Assembly: GCA_001898505.1 (NCBI GenBank)
Contig: MKTZ01000011.1
Location: 1 to 64,000, forward strand
Reading direction: 5' to 3'
DNA from: Sphingobacteriales bacterium 50-39
GTDB lineage: Bacteria > Bacteroidota > Bacteroidia > Chitinophagales > Chitinophagaceae
Length of the DNA: 64,000 nt
The translations under genes were made by a program, and so were the position numbers. Below, piece after piece: positions 25,953 to 33,668 of the stretch. The first letter of the stretch is position 1, and every line of letters starts with the position of its first letter. Under the pieces are notes generated by a model that saw only the letters and a list, made by a program, of their open reading frames with translations, was not told the origin of the DNA and made no database searches.

Positions 25953-26089
25953 GCGACCGCACAGCGGTCGCGCGCGAAGCGCAATCAAACAGCGTCCGTG
26001 TAAAAGCGCAGACCGCAGGTCTGCGAATCAGCTGATGCCTGCGGCATCAGCGTCCCGCCCGCAGGGCGACAACGCCCCCCGCTAAAGTC
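25953..26089. repeat. cluster of five hairpin repeat units
   Basis: Five perfect hairpins, each with a three-base loop, lie in a row: GCGACCGC-ACA-GCGGTCGC (25953-25971), GCGC-GAA-GCGC (25972-25982), CGCAGACC-GCA-GGTCTGCG (26007-26025), GCTGATGCC-TGC-GGCATCAGC (26031-26051) and CGCCC-GCA-GGGCG (26056-26068). AAACAGCGTCCGTGT (25987-26001) recurs at 38042-38056 and CGCTAAAGTC (26080-26089) at 10697. This is the densest copy of the dispersed family in the window. Confidence 0.75.
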
Positions 26090-26101
26090 TAACGCCCAAT
26101 T

Positions 26102-26476
26102 CTATTTCCCCCTCGACGCCACCAACAACGCCGCTGCCGCCAACCCCGTGTCCTTGATAAGATTTATCATCGGGAGCCTCCTCGCCCCTTCATCAGGAGC
26201 ATTCAATACGGCCGGCAGATGCACCGTCAACACGATAAGCAATAGGAAAAGGCACAACAACAATCCCGCCACCCGGGTAAATTTGTTGATCAGGAAAGCA
26301 ATGGCCGCCGCAATCATGCAAGCGCCAGTGATATACACCCAAAATTCTCCACCCGGGAGAAATCGGGGTACCATTTTCGCCATACCCGTCCCATTCATAA
26401 AATGGTTGAGGCCGAAAAAGCCTATGACGAGCGCATAGAAAATGGTTCCAATCCTAGAGAGGGCTGCATTATCCAT
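26102..26476 (-). CDS. DoxX-like small membrane protein
   Basis: This 124-residue protein has four predicted spans and looks like a DoxX-type protein: IGTIFYALVIGFFGLNHFMNG at the start with the conserved FGLNHF, MVPRFLPGGEFWVYITGACMIAAA, FLINKFTRVAGLLLCLFLLLIVLTVHLPAV and a last span before the C-terminus. DoxX-like proteins are often associated with redox or sulfur metabolism, but this subgroup is uncharacterised. It is separated from neighbours by the repeat cluster. Confidence 0.85.
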   Translation of the reverse strand: MDNAALSRIGTIFYALVIGFFGLNHFMNGTGMAKMVPRFLPGGEFWVYITGACMIAAAIAFLINKFTRVAGLLLCLFLLLIVLTVHLPAVLNAPDEGARRLPMINLIKDTGLAAAALLVASRGK

Positions 26477-26558
26477 ATGGCAATCGTTTTATTACCTACA
26501 ATTTAACGAAATTTTTAATGCAGGCCCTCATGAATCTTTGCACACGCCCCATTATCGA

Positions 26559-26834
26559 CTATCCGTTAGTGGAATCTTCCTCCCTTCTGTCCAGGGCCTT
26601 CCCAATAGCCATGCTAAGATTGGACGGCTTCAATGAATCCGAATGCACCCACACAGCTTCCACTTTCCTCAACTTCACAGGCGGCAAAAGCGAACCGCCT
26701 TCCTTATGCGCAGGTCGTATATCCTTGATCAGATAGATGCCATCCGAATGTTCGATGCCCCCCTTCAACGCCAGTTCCACGGACTCCATTAACCGAAAAG
26801 TAAAATGAATAATATTTTTCTCCTCGTGCTTCAT
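26559..26834 (-). CDS. hypothetical protein, 91 residues
   Basis: I do not recognise this protein. It starts MKHEEKNIIHFTFRLMESV and has a mixed alpha/beta composition with KVEAVWVHSDSLKPSNLSMAIG near the C-terminus, suggesting a small folded domain. It is soluble and has no signal peptide. It lies divergent from nothing obvious and is followed by the DoxX-like gene on the same strand 82 bases later. The reading frame is well formed for its length, but codon-level support is modest. Confidence 0.5.
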   Translation of the reverse strand: MKHEEKNIIHFTFRLMESVELALKGGIEHSDGIYLIKDIRPAHKEGGSLLPPVKLRKVEAVWVHSDSLKPSNLSMAIGKALDRREEDSTNG

Positions 26835-27051
26835 ACTAACATCCTGGTTCCACTCCTATGCCACAGGCCCCCGTTTTTGTCCCTCGCAGACCCTTTTCAC
26901 GGTTATTTAACAGACCCCCAAATCGCCAAATCTCTGCAAAACAATCCCTTTACGCGGATCAGCCACCAATCGATCCAGACCCTCCAAAAGCCGTCCTATC
27001 GCCTGGGTTAAGCCGCTTCCGTAGCAAATCCACCTCACTATCTCGAGGAGT

Positions 27052-27123
27052 CGGACCTGGCGGTCCGTGCCTTTACACAGACTCGGTCTTATTGCCCTTC
27101 GGGCAGACGGCCTGTGGCCGTCT
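27052..27123. repeat. cluster of hairpin repeat units
   Basis: CGGACC-TGGC-GGTCCG (27052-27067), GCCC-TTC-GGGC (27094-27104) and AGACGGCC-TGT-GGCCGTCT (27105-27123). It belongs to the same style of three-/four-base-loop hairpins seen elsewhere. Confidence 0.65.
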
Positions 27124-27130
27124 AAACAAA

Positions 27131-27159
27131 AAAAGGCCCGGATAGACATCCAGCCTTTT
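27131..27159. terminator. bidirectional stem-loop
   Basis: AAAAGGC and GCCTTTT flank an inner GGAT-AGAC-ATCC hairpin. It could end transcription in either direction, but no gene clearly ends here. Confidence 0.45.
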
Positions 27160-27437
27160 ATTAAATTTCCAATATCCTATGAAAGACTGCCCTAATACAT
27201 TCAATAGGCATGCCCCGGCATTAACAAACCTTTATGAATTCATAGCTAATGAGTTCCGTCATTTTAGCCTTTGACCCAGCACCCTGTTTCCGGAAAAATT
27301 TTCCCCAGTTTTCGACAAAATCGACCGCATCATGAAAATCTGTATATATTCTGAATTGGTTCTGCATCTGCGAGTTAGCTCAAAAAAATACCCATGGCGT
27401 ATATTTTGCTTATACGGCCTCATTAAATAGACCTATC

Positions 27438-27728
27438 ATGATAATGGACAGTTTTGACGAAAGGGACTTACGTGCGTCCATTTTGCTCGACTCCCGGAAT
27501 TTTCTGATCGCCCTTCAATCGGGCGCCTCGGAAGAACATCTCGCCACCAGCCTGTCCCGTATACAAGAACAGGAACGGCGCCTCATCCGGCGACAGCGGA
27601 CCATGCTTCATCCGGGCATGTGGAAATTCCTTCGCAATAGATTCATCAATAGAAGAGAAAAAGACATCATCGATACCATCGGGGATGCTATCGCACCGGC
27701 GCCGAAGCCCTTCCCACCAGCTCCCTGA
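27438..27728 (+). CDS. small hypothetical protein overlapping the patatin gene end
   Basis: I do not recognise this 96-residue protein. It begins MIMDSFDERDLRASILLDSR and is helical and Arg-rich (RIQEQERRLIRRQRTMLHPG), with a Pro-rich end. It lacks a signal peptide. Its last 41 bases overlap, on the opposite strand, the end of the patatin-like gene. Convergent overlap of this length is unusual, so its reality is moderate. A second ATG at 27444 would change little. Confidence 0.5.
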   Translation: MIMDSFDERDLRASILLDSRNFLIALQSGASEEHLATSLSRIQEQERRLIRRQRTMLHPGMWKFLRNRFINRREKDIIDTIGDAIAPAPKPFPPAP

Positions 27729-29934
27729 ATTGCACATACACTTTGTGATTCTCCATATTATCCAGCGAGCTGATAATACTCTGTTTTTCCTGTGTAGTAA
27801 GATGAAAGTTCAACGCAGCCCCCGCATCTTCCGACTTGGGCGCATACTGAAAGACCAGCTTATGGAAAGAAAAACCCATCCCATTCTGCGCCAGGCTCAG
27901 CAGATCGTCCTGGTTGTACTCCTGCATCTTATACCAGTTGTCCTGTAACAGCAACAGGGGCTTGGTAATGATCTCGGTCACATTCACCGACTCATACGGA
28001 TTTTCCCAGCCGCCGGTCTTGCGATCCCGTATCTGTAAGAGCACCACGCCGCTGGTATTTTCCTTCAGCCACTCCCTGAAGGCGTTGAGGAATCGGATGG
28101 CATTCATCTCCCCGAAATTATCCCGGAACCCCGCATCCATCACATCGATGACGGGTGAGGTAGGTAGCCATACATTGGGCAGCACATAGGGAAAGGTGGC
28201 ATTCATCCGCAGGGCGGTCAACAATCGCAGGTTCCGAGGCTCCTGTTTGGCAAACAACGCTCCGAAATCCACGGCATCCGGGTCCATACGGGGGATCCTG
28301 GCGCTGTCATATCGGGGTTTCATTAAAAAGCTCACCGGCTGCGAACTGATGATCATCGCCCGGCTGTCACGGGTGACGACGGGATTGAACAGCATGATAG
28401 GCATCCTGGCCGCCGACTCGTCTACCGCAATATCCTTCATCTGCCGGTTCAGCACGCCCCTGGTATTGACATTCAGCCGCTGCTCGAAGGCATAGCCCCT
28501 GTCCTTGATATATTCATAGTCGCCTACTTTGAATTTTTGCGCCGGTGAGGCGAGATCTCGTGCCACGAAGGAGGAAAAGAGCGTATTCAACAGGTCCCCG
28601 GAAATATCATCCACATACTGACGGCTATGCAGATGGATACTCGTATCCCCCGACTCCTTCAGACGAGCCAGCTCGCGGAAATAGGCCGCCCCCAGCATTC
28701 CACCCGAGGCCCCGGTAATAAGAAAGGTCTTCCGCATCAGCTCGCCTCCGCAAAGGCTGTCCAGGCGTTGCAGGATGCTCATGGTCCAGACGGCGCTGCG
28801 ATTGCCCCCGCCGCTGGTATTGACCAGGAACAGCACCGGCTTCTCTTCATGCTGCCGGGCCTTCCATTTTTCCAGTATGGTCAGCATATTCGCCTCGTCG
28901 GCTGCGATCCTTTTATCCGAACACAGCTGCATCAGCGTCTCCCGGTCGTACAATGGACGAGTCTCCTCTTGTGTATAGTTCAGACCATAGGCCTTATTGG
29001 TAGGGTCGATCACATTGTACCGGTAGAGTAGGTTCAGCACCAGGTACACGATCACAAAAAAAGGTACGCTCCAGCTCTGCAGGAAATAAGTAAAGGCGCC
29101 CGACAAAGAAATGAGGATGGCGAAGAATATAAGGATGCTGGCCGCCGCGGGCAGCTGGAAATAACGGTTGTCCATAAAGAAGCCCGTGACGATGAGAAAA
29201 ATAAAGGCCACAAAAATGGACAGCACCGCGGCGATATGATGCCGGTTGAATATGTTTTCGATAAAGTCCTTGCTATAATGTGATACATCCCTCGTCTTCC
29301 GGATGGTCAGCGGTGAGTTCATATACCACTTCACCTTCATTAGCCTGGTTTCATTGAGCTTTACCTCCTCCTTCCGGAACTGTGATTTGAAAAGCTTGGG
29401 ATTGCTGATGACAGGGGTCATCCGGCGGACAATGCTCTTGTCTGCGCGGAAGAAATAGAACAGGGATATGGCGATGATGCCCGCAAAGCCAAGGAGAAAC
29501 CCCAGCGTCAGCCAGAGGATCCGCCCCACGGGCAGCAGCTCCTTTGCGCTGCTGAACTGCGCCACTTTTATAAAATAGAATACAAGGAAGATCAGCGGCA
29601 GACCCGCGTTGTTGATACAGTATTTTAAAAAAGGCTTGGTAGTAGTAGCTAAAAACCGGAAATGTCTGCTGAAAAGAATAAAGGTAGTGATATTCCAGCT
29701 CATGATAAAGATGCCCATAGCTATCCCTACGATGGCGCAGCTCAGGGCGCTGACCTCACCCACATACTCCGGTGAAAGAAAAAGAGCGCCCGCACCATAG
29801 CTTCGCATAAACCCACCATTCACCGTGCTGAATAATATCAGCCAGAACACCAGCAGGACCTGGAACTTTCTAACATGCAGCAGCAACAGTTGGACAGGAA
29901 AGAAATAGTAGATAGATTTAAGCGTACGCATCAT
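27688..29934 (-). CDS. membrane-anchored patatin-like phospholipase
   Basis: This 748-residue protein has a long N-terminal membrane part (about seven or eight hydrophobic segments in residues 20-320) and a C-terminal patatin-like hydrolase. The active site includes the oxyanion loop NTSGGGNRSAVW, the nucleophile elbow TGASGGMLGA and a late DVMDAGFRDNFG, which fits the Ser-Asp dyad. It probably hydrolyses membrane lipids from within or beneath the bilayer. Its start codon region overlaps the ctaA stop codon by four bases, so the two genes are coupled. The 3' end overlaps a convergent small gene. Confidence 0.87.
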   Translation of the reverse strand: MMRTLKSIYYFFPVQLLLLHVRKFQVLLVFWLILFSTVNGGFMRSYGAGALFLSPEYVGEVSALSCAIVGIAMGIFIMSWNITTFILFSRHFRFLATTTKPFLKYCINNAGLPLIFLVFYFIKVAQFSSAKELLPVGRILWLTLGFLLGFAGIIAISLFYFFRADKSIVRRMTPVISNPKLFKSQFRKEEVKLNETRLMKVKWYMNSPLTIRKTRDVSHYSKDFIENIFNRHHIAAVLSIFVAFIFLIVTGFFMDNRYFQLPAAASILIFFAILISLSGAFTYFLQSWSVPFFVIVYLVLNLLYRYNVIDPTNKAYGLNYTQEETRPLYDRETLMQLCSDKRIAADEANMLTILEKWKARQHEEKPVLFLVNTSGGGNRSAVWTMSILQRLDSLCGGELMRKTFLITGASGGMLGAAYFRELARLKESGDTSIHLHSRQYVDDISGDLLNTLFSSFVARDLASPAQKFKVGDYEYIKDRGYAFEQRLNVNTRGVLNRQMKDIAVDESAARMPIMLFNPVVTRDSRAMIISSQPVSFLMKPRYDSARIPRMDPDAVDFGALFAKQEPRNLRLLTALRMNATFPYVLPNVWLPTSPVIDVMDAGFRDNFGEMNAIRFLNAFREWLKENTSGVVLLQIRDRKTGGWENPYESVNVTEIITKPLLLLQDNWYKMQEYNQDDLLSLAQNGMGFSFHKLVFQYAPKSEDAGAALNFHLTTQEKQSIISSLDNMENHKVYVQFRELVGRASAPVR

Positions 29935-31007
29935 ACGGGTTCAGAATGTCTTACGGTTCTCACAAGGTACAACATCCCTACTATAGTCAATAAAAAAACG
30001 AGACCCGTTATCTGGTGCAGCTGCGCCAGCCAGTCGAAGGCCACCCACCGATTGGGTATAATACCCGGGCTCGTCAGCAGACTGGTGATCCCCAGGACTA
30101 TCTGGACGACGATAAAGAAGAGGGGCAGCCATCGCAGCCGGCGGAAAGACTCCGGCACGCCGGACATCCGGACGGATATGAACGTCCATATCGCTACCAG
30201 TATCAGCAGCAGATAGGCAATACCCCTGTGTATAAAATGTACGGTGATAGTATTGCCCACCAGATCCTGTAAAAGAGGTCTCTGGGTAAAAAGCGAGCCT
30301 GGTACCCACTCGCCATTGATAGTAGGCCAGGTAGGAGCGACAGTAGCCGCCTTATTACCCGCCATCAGCGCTCCATATAACAATTGAAAAAACACCACTG
30401 CCAGTATCCCTATCGTCCATCGTCTAAGGTTGGCTCCGGGCACACGCACCAACGCCTTCTCCGGCACCATCAGCATCAGGGCAAACCAAAAGGCATAGAC
30501 GATAAGCCCCAGCGCAAAGACAAAATGCAAGGCCAGCCGCGTAGGACGTACGTAAATGGCGTCACCGGTCAATCCGCTGGCCACCATGATCCAGCCGACA
30601 GCCCCCTGCAGCGCCCCCAGCAGGAAGAGAATGATCAGCGGACGGATCATATCCTGCCGCATCTTTTTCTTCCACAACAGCCAGGCAAGCCCCACCACAA
30701 ACACCACGGCTACCAGCCGCGCCCACAGACGATGAAACCACTCCCAGAAAAAGATGAATTTATAGTCGGACAGGGTAAAGTCGGCATTGATAAGCCTGAA
30801 CTGCGGCGTTTGCCTGTACTTGTCAAAGGCATCCATCCATTGCACATGATTGAGAGGGGGCAGAGCGCCCGTGACGACATTCCATTCCGTAATGGAAAGA
30901 CCCGAGCCGGTCAGTCGGGTGATACCACCCAGGATCACTTGTATCAACAGCATGATGACGCCTGTCATGACCCAGATCGCCACAGGACGGGAAGAAGAGG
31001 TTTGCAT
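29931..31007 (-). CDS. ctaA: heme A synthase (COX15/CtaA)
   Basis: This membrane enzyme of about 358 residues oxidises the C8 methyl of heme O to make heme A for terminal oxidases. It has eight predicted spans, the start RPVAIWVMTGVIMLLIQVILGGITRLTGSGLSITEWNVVTG, and later HRGIAYLLLILVAIW and HQITGLVFLLTIVGMLYLV, which carry the probable heme-ligand His residues (HR, HQ). I start it at 31007 because the upstream 66 bases are not conserved-looking. It overlaps the patatin gene by four bases. A -7 element lies only a few bases upstream, implying almost no leader. Confidence 0.93.
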   Translation of the reverse strand: MQTSSSRPVAIWVMTGVIMLLIQVILGGITRLTGSGLSITEWNVVTGALPPLNHVQWMDAFDKYRQTPQFRLINADFTLSDYKFIFFWEWFHRLWARLVAVVFVVGLAWLLWKKKMRQDMIRPLIILFLLGALQGAVGWIMVASGLTGDAIYVRPTRLALHFVFALGLIVYAFWFALMLMVPEKALVRVPGANLRRWTIGILAVVFFQLLYGALMAGNKAATVAPTWPTINGEWVPGSLFTQRPLLQDLVGNTITVHFIHRGIAYLLLILVAIWTFISVRMSGVPESFRRLRWLPLFFIVVQIVLGITSLLTSPGIIPNRWVAFDWLAQLHQITGLVFLLTIVGMLYLVRTVRHSEPV

Positions 31008-31014
31008 AGCGGCG

Positions 31015-31022
31015 CAAAGGTA
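31015..31022 (-). promoter_or_regulatory. -7 promoter element of ctaA
   Basis: TACCTTTG on the minus strand matches TAnnTTTG. The predicted start falls at or near the ctaA start codon (31007), so the mRNA would be leaderless or nearly so. Confidence 0.5.
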
Positions 31023-31026
31023 ATGT

Positions 31027-31066
31027 GCGGGAATTGGTCTGCCGCAAAAAATAGCCCAATTCCCGC
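31027..31066. promoter_or_regulatory. 11-bp inverted repeat over the ctaA promoter
   Basis: GCGGGAATTGG and CCAATTCCCGC pair exactly across an 18-base spacer. It covers the region where the -33 box would be, so it could be an operator for a regulator of ctaA. Confidence 0.5.
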
Positions 31067-31078
31067 GATTCATTAATG

Positions 31079-31092
31079 TCTGTCCTTCGGAC
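31079..31092. repeat. hairpin repeat unit
   Basis: GTCC-TTC-GGAC with GTCT before it, the same core as at 10708-10718, between ctaA and the sulfur-transport genes. GAGCTCC follows, as in the repeats at 37976 and 39915. Confidence 0.6.
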
Positions 31093-31124
31093 GAGCTCCT
31101 TCCAGTCGCTCCTGCCCCGCAGAT

Positions 31125-31529
31125 TCAATGCGGTAATTTTTCCCGCAGCAATCCATAAACATAGGTGCCCGCGACAGCGCTCAACAAGGTGACGACGATG
31201 ACGTCAAATCCCGCGCCGATGAGTGCGAACAGAGGACCCGGACAGGCGCCCGTGATAGCCCACCCAAAGCCAAAAAGCAGTCCGCCAAAGATCTGGCCCT
31301 TTTGAAAGGGTACGGTCTTAGGCACAATGGGCTCACCTCCCCATGTCCTGATCCGGAATTTCTTAATGATCCATATGGACAATATGCCGGTCACCACAGC
31401 AGACCCGATAACCCCATACATATGGAAGCTCTCCAGCCGGAACATTTCCTGTATCCGCCACCAGGACACCACCTCGGACTTTACCAGGATCACCCCAAAC
31501 AAAACACCCGATAGAAAATATTTTATCAT
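31125..31529 (-). CDS. YeeE/YedE-like sulfur transport protein, second half (DUF6691 type)
   Basis: This 134-residue membrane protein has about four spans and the key FGWAITGACPGPLFALIGAG motif, with a conserved Cys facing the transport path. It pairs with the 199-residue protein immediately upstream (one base between stop and start). Each protein resembles a half of the YeeE/TsuA thiosulfate channel. Uptake of thiosulfate or another reduced sulfur species is expected. The pair is divergent from rnhB. Confidence 0.88.
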   Translation of the reverse strand: MIKYFLSGVLFGVILVKSEVVSWWRIQEMFRLESFHMYGVIGSAVVTGILSIWIIKKFRIRTWGGEPIVPKTVPFQKGQIFGGLLFGFGWAITGACPGPLFALIGAGFDVIVVTLLSAVAGTYVYGLLREKLPH

Positions 31530-31530
31530 A

Positions 31531-32100
31531 TCAAATTTTTAAGATCACAGGTAACACCACATTCGCCATAAAGAACCCGCCGGCCATAAAGCAAATGGTT
31601 GCCACCAGCGACGGCCACTGCAGATTGGAAAGCCCCATGATGGAATGGCCCGAAGTACATCCTCCCGCCCACCGGGTGCCAAAACCTACCAGGAAGCCCC
31701 CCACCACCATCATTATAAACCCCTTCAGGGTGAACACCATCTTCCAGTTAAAAAGGCTGTTAGGTAGCACATCGAATGGTTCCCCAACCCCATACCCCTT
31801 CATCTCCTCGATTAGTCGCGGGTTCACTTGTATCGGCCGGGGATTCTGCAATAAAACGCCCGCTATAAAGCCCCCAGCCAATATCCCCGCCACAAAAAAA
31901 AGCTGCCAGACCTCCTTCTTCCAGTCATATTGAAAAAAAGGAACCTTCGCCGGCAAGCAGGCAGCGCAGAGCTGACGAAGGCTCGAAGAAACCCCCAAGT
32001 TCTTGTTCCCCATCACGAGCAGCAGCGGCACCGTCAATCCGATCAAAGGACCCGCCACATACCAGGGCCAGGGCCGTTGCATCCATTGTATCATCGACAT
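31531..32100 (-). CDS. YeeE/YedE-like sulfur transport protein, first half
   Basis: This membrane protein of about 189 residues has five predicted spans. It carries [35 protein letters not shown], with the conserved Cys motif GGCTSGH, and an N-terminal half with [19 protein letters not shown]. It forms a two-gene unit with the smaller YeeE-like gene downstream. I start at the ATG at 32100 (MSMIQWM); an ATG at 32130 lies almost on top of the divergent rnhB region. Substrate: reduced sulfur compound, by family. Confidence 0.88.
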   Translation of the reverse strand: MSMIQWMQRPWPWYVAGPLIGLTVPLLLVMGNKNLGVSSSLRQLCAACLPAKVPFFQYDWKKEVWQLFFVAGILAGGFIAGVLLQNPRPIQVNPRLIEEMKGYGVGEPFDVLPNSLFNWKMVFTLKGFIMMVVGGFLVGFGTRWAGGCTSGHSIMGLSNLQWPSLVATICFMAGGFFMANVVLPVILKI

Positions 32101-32168
32101 AAGATCAATTTGAATAAAGATACGCCGCATGTGGATAAATGAGTCCGCCGTTCTTCTCCCAATCCTCC

Positions 32169-32176
32169 TATTTTTG
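32169..32176 (+). promoter_or_regulatory. -7 promoter element of rnhB
   Basis: TATTTTTG matches TAnnTTTG and gives a start near 32183, which makes the ATG at 32129 upstream of transcription and favours the TTG at 32192. Confidence 0.45.
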
Positions 32177-32191
32177 AGGAAATTTCCGTCG

Positions 32192-32818
32192 TTGCTAAAA
32201 TCTTTCTATCAGGAAGGCCTAAGAGAAGCAGGATGTGATGAGGCTGGCAGAGGCTGTTACGCCGGACCGGTTTTTGCCGCTGCCGTCATCCTGCCCGAAG
32301 GATTTTATCATCCTTTGCTCAACGACTCCAAACAAGTGACCCCAGAAGATCGGGAGGAACTGCGTATATACATCCAGGCCAATGCCATGGATTACGCGGT
32401 GGCTATGGTGGATCATGAAGAGATAGATAAGATCAATATTCTCAAAGCCTCCTTCAAAGCCATGCACCTGGCGCTCGACCAGCTGAAACTACGCCCCAAG
32501 CTCCTCCTCATCGACGGCAATCGATTCATAAAATACAGACGCACCGCTCACCGCTGCATCATCCAGGGTGACGCCACCTATGCATCCATCGCCGCCGCCA
32601 GCATCCTGGCCAAGACCATGCGGGATGATTATATGTGCAAGCTGCACGAAGAATTCCCCCACTATCGCTGGGACAGCAATAAAGGCTATGGCACCCGTGA
32701 ACACCGCGCCGCCATCGAGCAGTTCGGACTCTGTAAATATCACCGAAAAAGCTTCAACATCGATCCGGCCAACCTGCAACAAGCCGAAGATCTCACTCTT
32801 TTCGAAGATCAGGCCTAA
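32192..32818 (+). CDS. rnhB: ribonuclease HII
   Basis: This enzyme cleaves RNA in RNA-DNA hybrids and at single ribonucleotides. It has the family core EAGCDEAGRGCYAGPVFAAAVILP (DEAGRG contains catalytic Asp/Glu), LLIDGNRF and SIAAASILAKTMRDDYM, with the last Asp in the site. The family N-terminus matches the sequence from LLKSFYQEG, so I place the start at the TTG at 32192 (208 residues); an ATG at 32129 would add 21 residues without conservation. GAGGA at 32176-32180 is a weak ribosome-binding site. It converges on the Sua5/YciO gene with four bases of overlap at the ends. Confidence 0.92.
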   Translation: MLKSFYQEGLREAGCDEAGRGCYAGPVFAAAVILPEGFYHPLLNDSKQVTPEDREELRIYIQANAMDYAVAMVDHEEIDKINILKASFKAMHLALDQLKLRPKLLLIDGNRFIKYRRTAHRCIIQGDATYASIAAASILAKTMRDDYMCKLHEEFPHYRWDSNKGYGTREHRAAIEQFGLCKYHRKSFNIDPANLQQAEDLTLFEDQA

Positions 32819-33522
32819 TCCGCCTCCATCTCCCATACCCCCAGCCCCCTTCTAATGACCTCCGGCTCCTCGCCCGTACAATCCACCACCGTGGAAGGAA
32901 CGATCCCCCCAATGCCCCCATCCACCACGATATCCACCAAATGTTCGAACTTATCATGTATGATCTCCGGGTCGGTATATTCTTCCACAGGAAGCGCCTG
33001 TGGCGCTTCGGCCGAAGGCCTATCATTAGATATTTGGCGGTCATGGGCGAAATTTCCCGATGCCCGATGGCCGCCAATAAACTCCCCCGGCAGGGACGAA
33101 CTGAGGACAGGATGCCCCAGCTCCTTTATCAGTTCCAGGGCTATCTTGTTGTCCGGCACCCGGAGCCCGATGGTATCTTTCTTGCTTTTTAATATCTTGG
33201 GCACTTGTTTGCTGGCCGGCAGGATAAAAGTATAAGGCCCCGGCAAATAGTTGCGCAACATCCGGTACAAAGGGGTGGAAATGCTCTTTGTATATTGACT
33301 TAAGTCGCTGAGATCGTAGCAGATAAAGGAAAGTCGGGCCTTGGCAGGGTTCACCTGCTTGATCTGGCAGATGCGCTCGATAGCCTTGTGTTGGAAAATA
33401 TCGCAACCCAGGCCATAAATGGTGTCGGTCGGATAGATGATCACACCGCCATCCAACAGGCATTCCACAATGGTCTTGATATTTCTGGGCTGGGGGTTAT
33501 CCGGATGGAGATGCAGCAGCAT
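32815..33522 (-). CDS. Sua5/YciO/YrdC-family threonylcarbamoyl-AMP synthase with insertion
   Basis: This 235-residue protein belongs to the Sua5/YciO/YrdC family that makes threonylcarbamoyl-AMP for tRNA t6A, or the related YciO group. It shows GGVIIYPTDTIYGLGCD, KARLSFICYDLSDLSQYTKSI, PGPYTFILPASKQVP and GLRVPDNKIALELIKELGHPVLSSSLPGE. The C-terminal half has IVVDGGIGGIVPSTVVDCTG. Between SLPGE and VEEYTDPEII lies a 31-residue stretch (FIGGHRASGN and onward to PQALP, 32989-33081) that is not expected in the family. I start it at the ATG at 33522. Its coding end overlaps rnhB by four bases. Confidence 0.9.
   Translation of the reverse strand: MLLHLHPDNPQPRNIKTIVECLLDGGVIIYPTDTIYGLGCDIFQHKAIERICQIKQVNPAKARLSFICYDLSDLSQYTKSISTPLYRMLRNYLPGPYTFILPASKQVPKILKSKKDTIGLRVPDNKIALELIKELGHPVLSSSLPGEFIGGHRASGNFAHDRQISNDRPSAEAPQALPVEEYTDPEIIHDKFEHLVDIVVDGGIGGIVPSTVVDCTGEEPEVIRRGLGVWEMEAD
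32989..33081. repeat. palindromic element inside the Sua5/YciO gene
   Basis: Within a 93-base in-frame stretch lie the hairpin GAAGCGCC-TGT-GGCGCTTC (32991-33009), GGCC-GAA-GGCC (33010-33020) and a 15-/16-base inverted repeat (33034-33048 and 33062-33077). The first two have the same three-base-loop style as the intergenic repeats, so this looks like an element of that family inserted in a coding sequence. Confidence 0.75.
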
Positions 33523-33579
33523 GCGGTAATTTACCAAAATTCATGAAATTTGGGCATACATTCCTCTCCTATGACCTGA

Positions 33580-33618
33580 TTGTTAAAAATTGTTAAGTGA
33601 CATCTAACAATTTAACAA
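33580..33618. promoter_or_regulatory. inverted repeat upstream of the cupin gene
   Basis: TTGTTAAAAATTGTTA (33580-33595) and TAACAATTTAACAA (33605-33618) face each other, each made of two TTGTTA-type half-sites. It lies between the divergent Sua5/YciO and cupin genes and may be an operator for one or both. Confidence 0.5.
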
Positions 33619-33643
33619 CGTTTTCTTAACCTGGAATTAGTAT

Positions 33644-33651
33644 TATTTTTG
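33644..33651 (+). promoter_or_regulatory. -7 promoter element of the cupin gene
   Basis: TATTTTTG fits TAnnTTTG. The start would be near 33658, only about 11 bases before the ATG at 33669. Confidence 0.5.
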
Positions 33652-33668
33652 CGAAAATTCAAAGGTCT

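Larger units (their letters stand above)
26835..27437. other. 600-base gene-free stretch with palindromes
   Basis: No convincing gene. It holds the hairpin cluster at 27052-27123 and a stem-loop with A/T flanks at 27131-27159. The rest is unremarkable AT-rich and mixed sequence before the small gene at 27438. Confidence 0.45.

Noticed and set aside
30384-31076. Long frame antisense to ctaA
   Set aside because: The residues are His/Gln/Arg-rich, as expected when a membrane-protein gene is read backward, and ctaA itself is well conserved.
32129-32191. Upstream ATG start for rnhB
   Set aside because: It would add 21 residues not expected for RNase HII and would lie upstream of the predicted transcript start.
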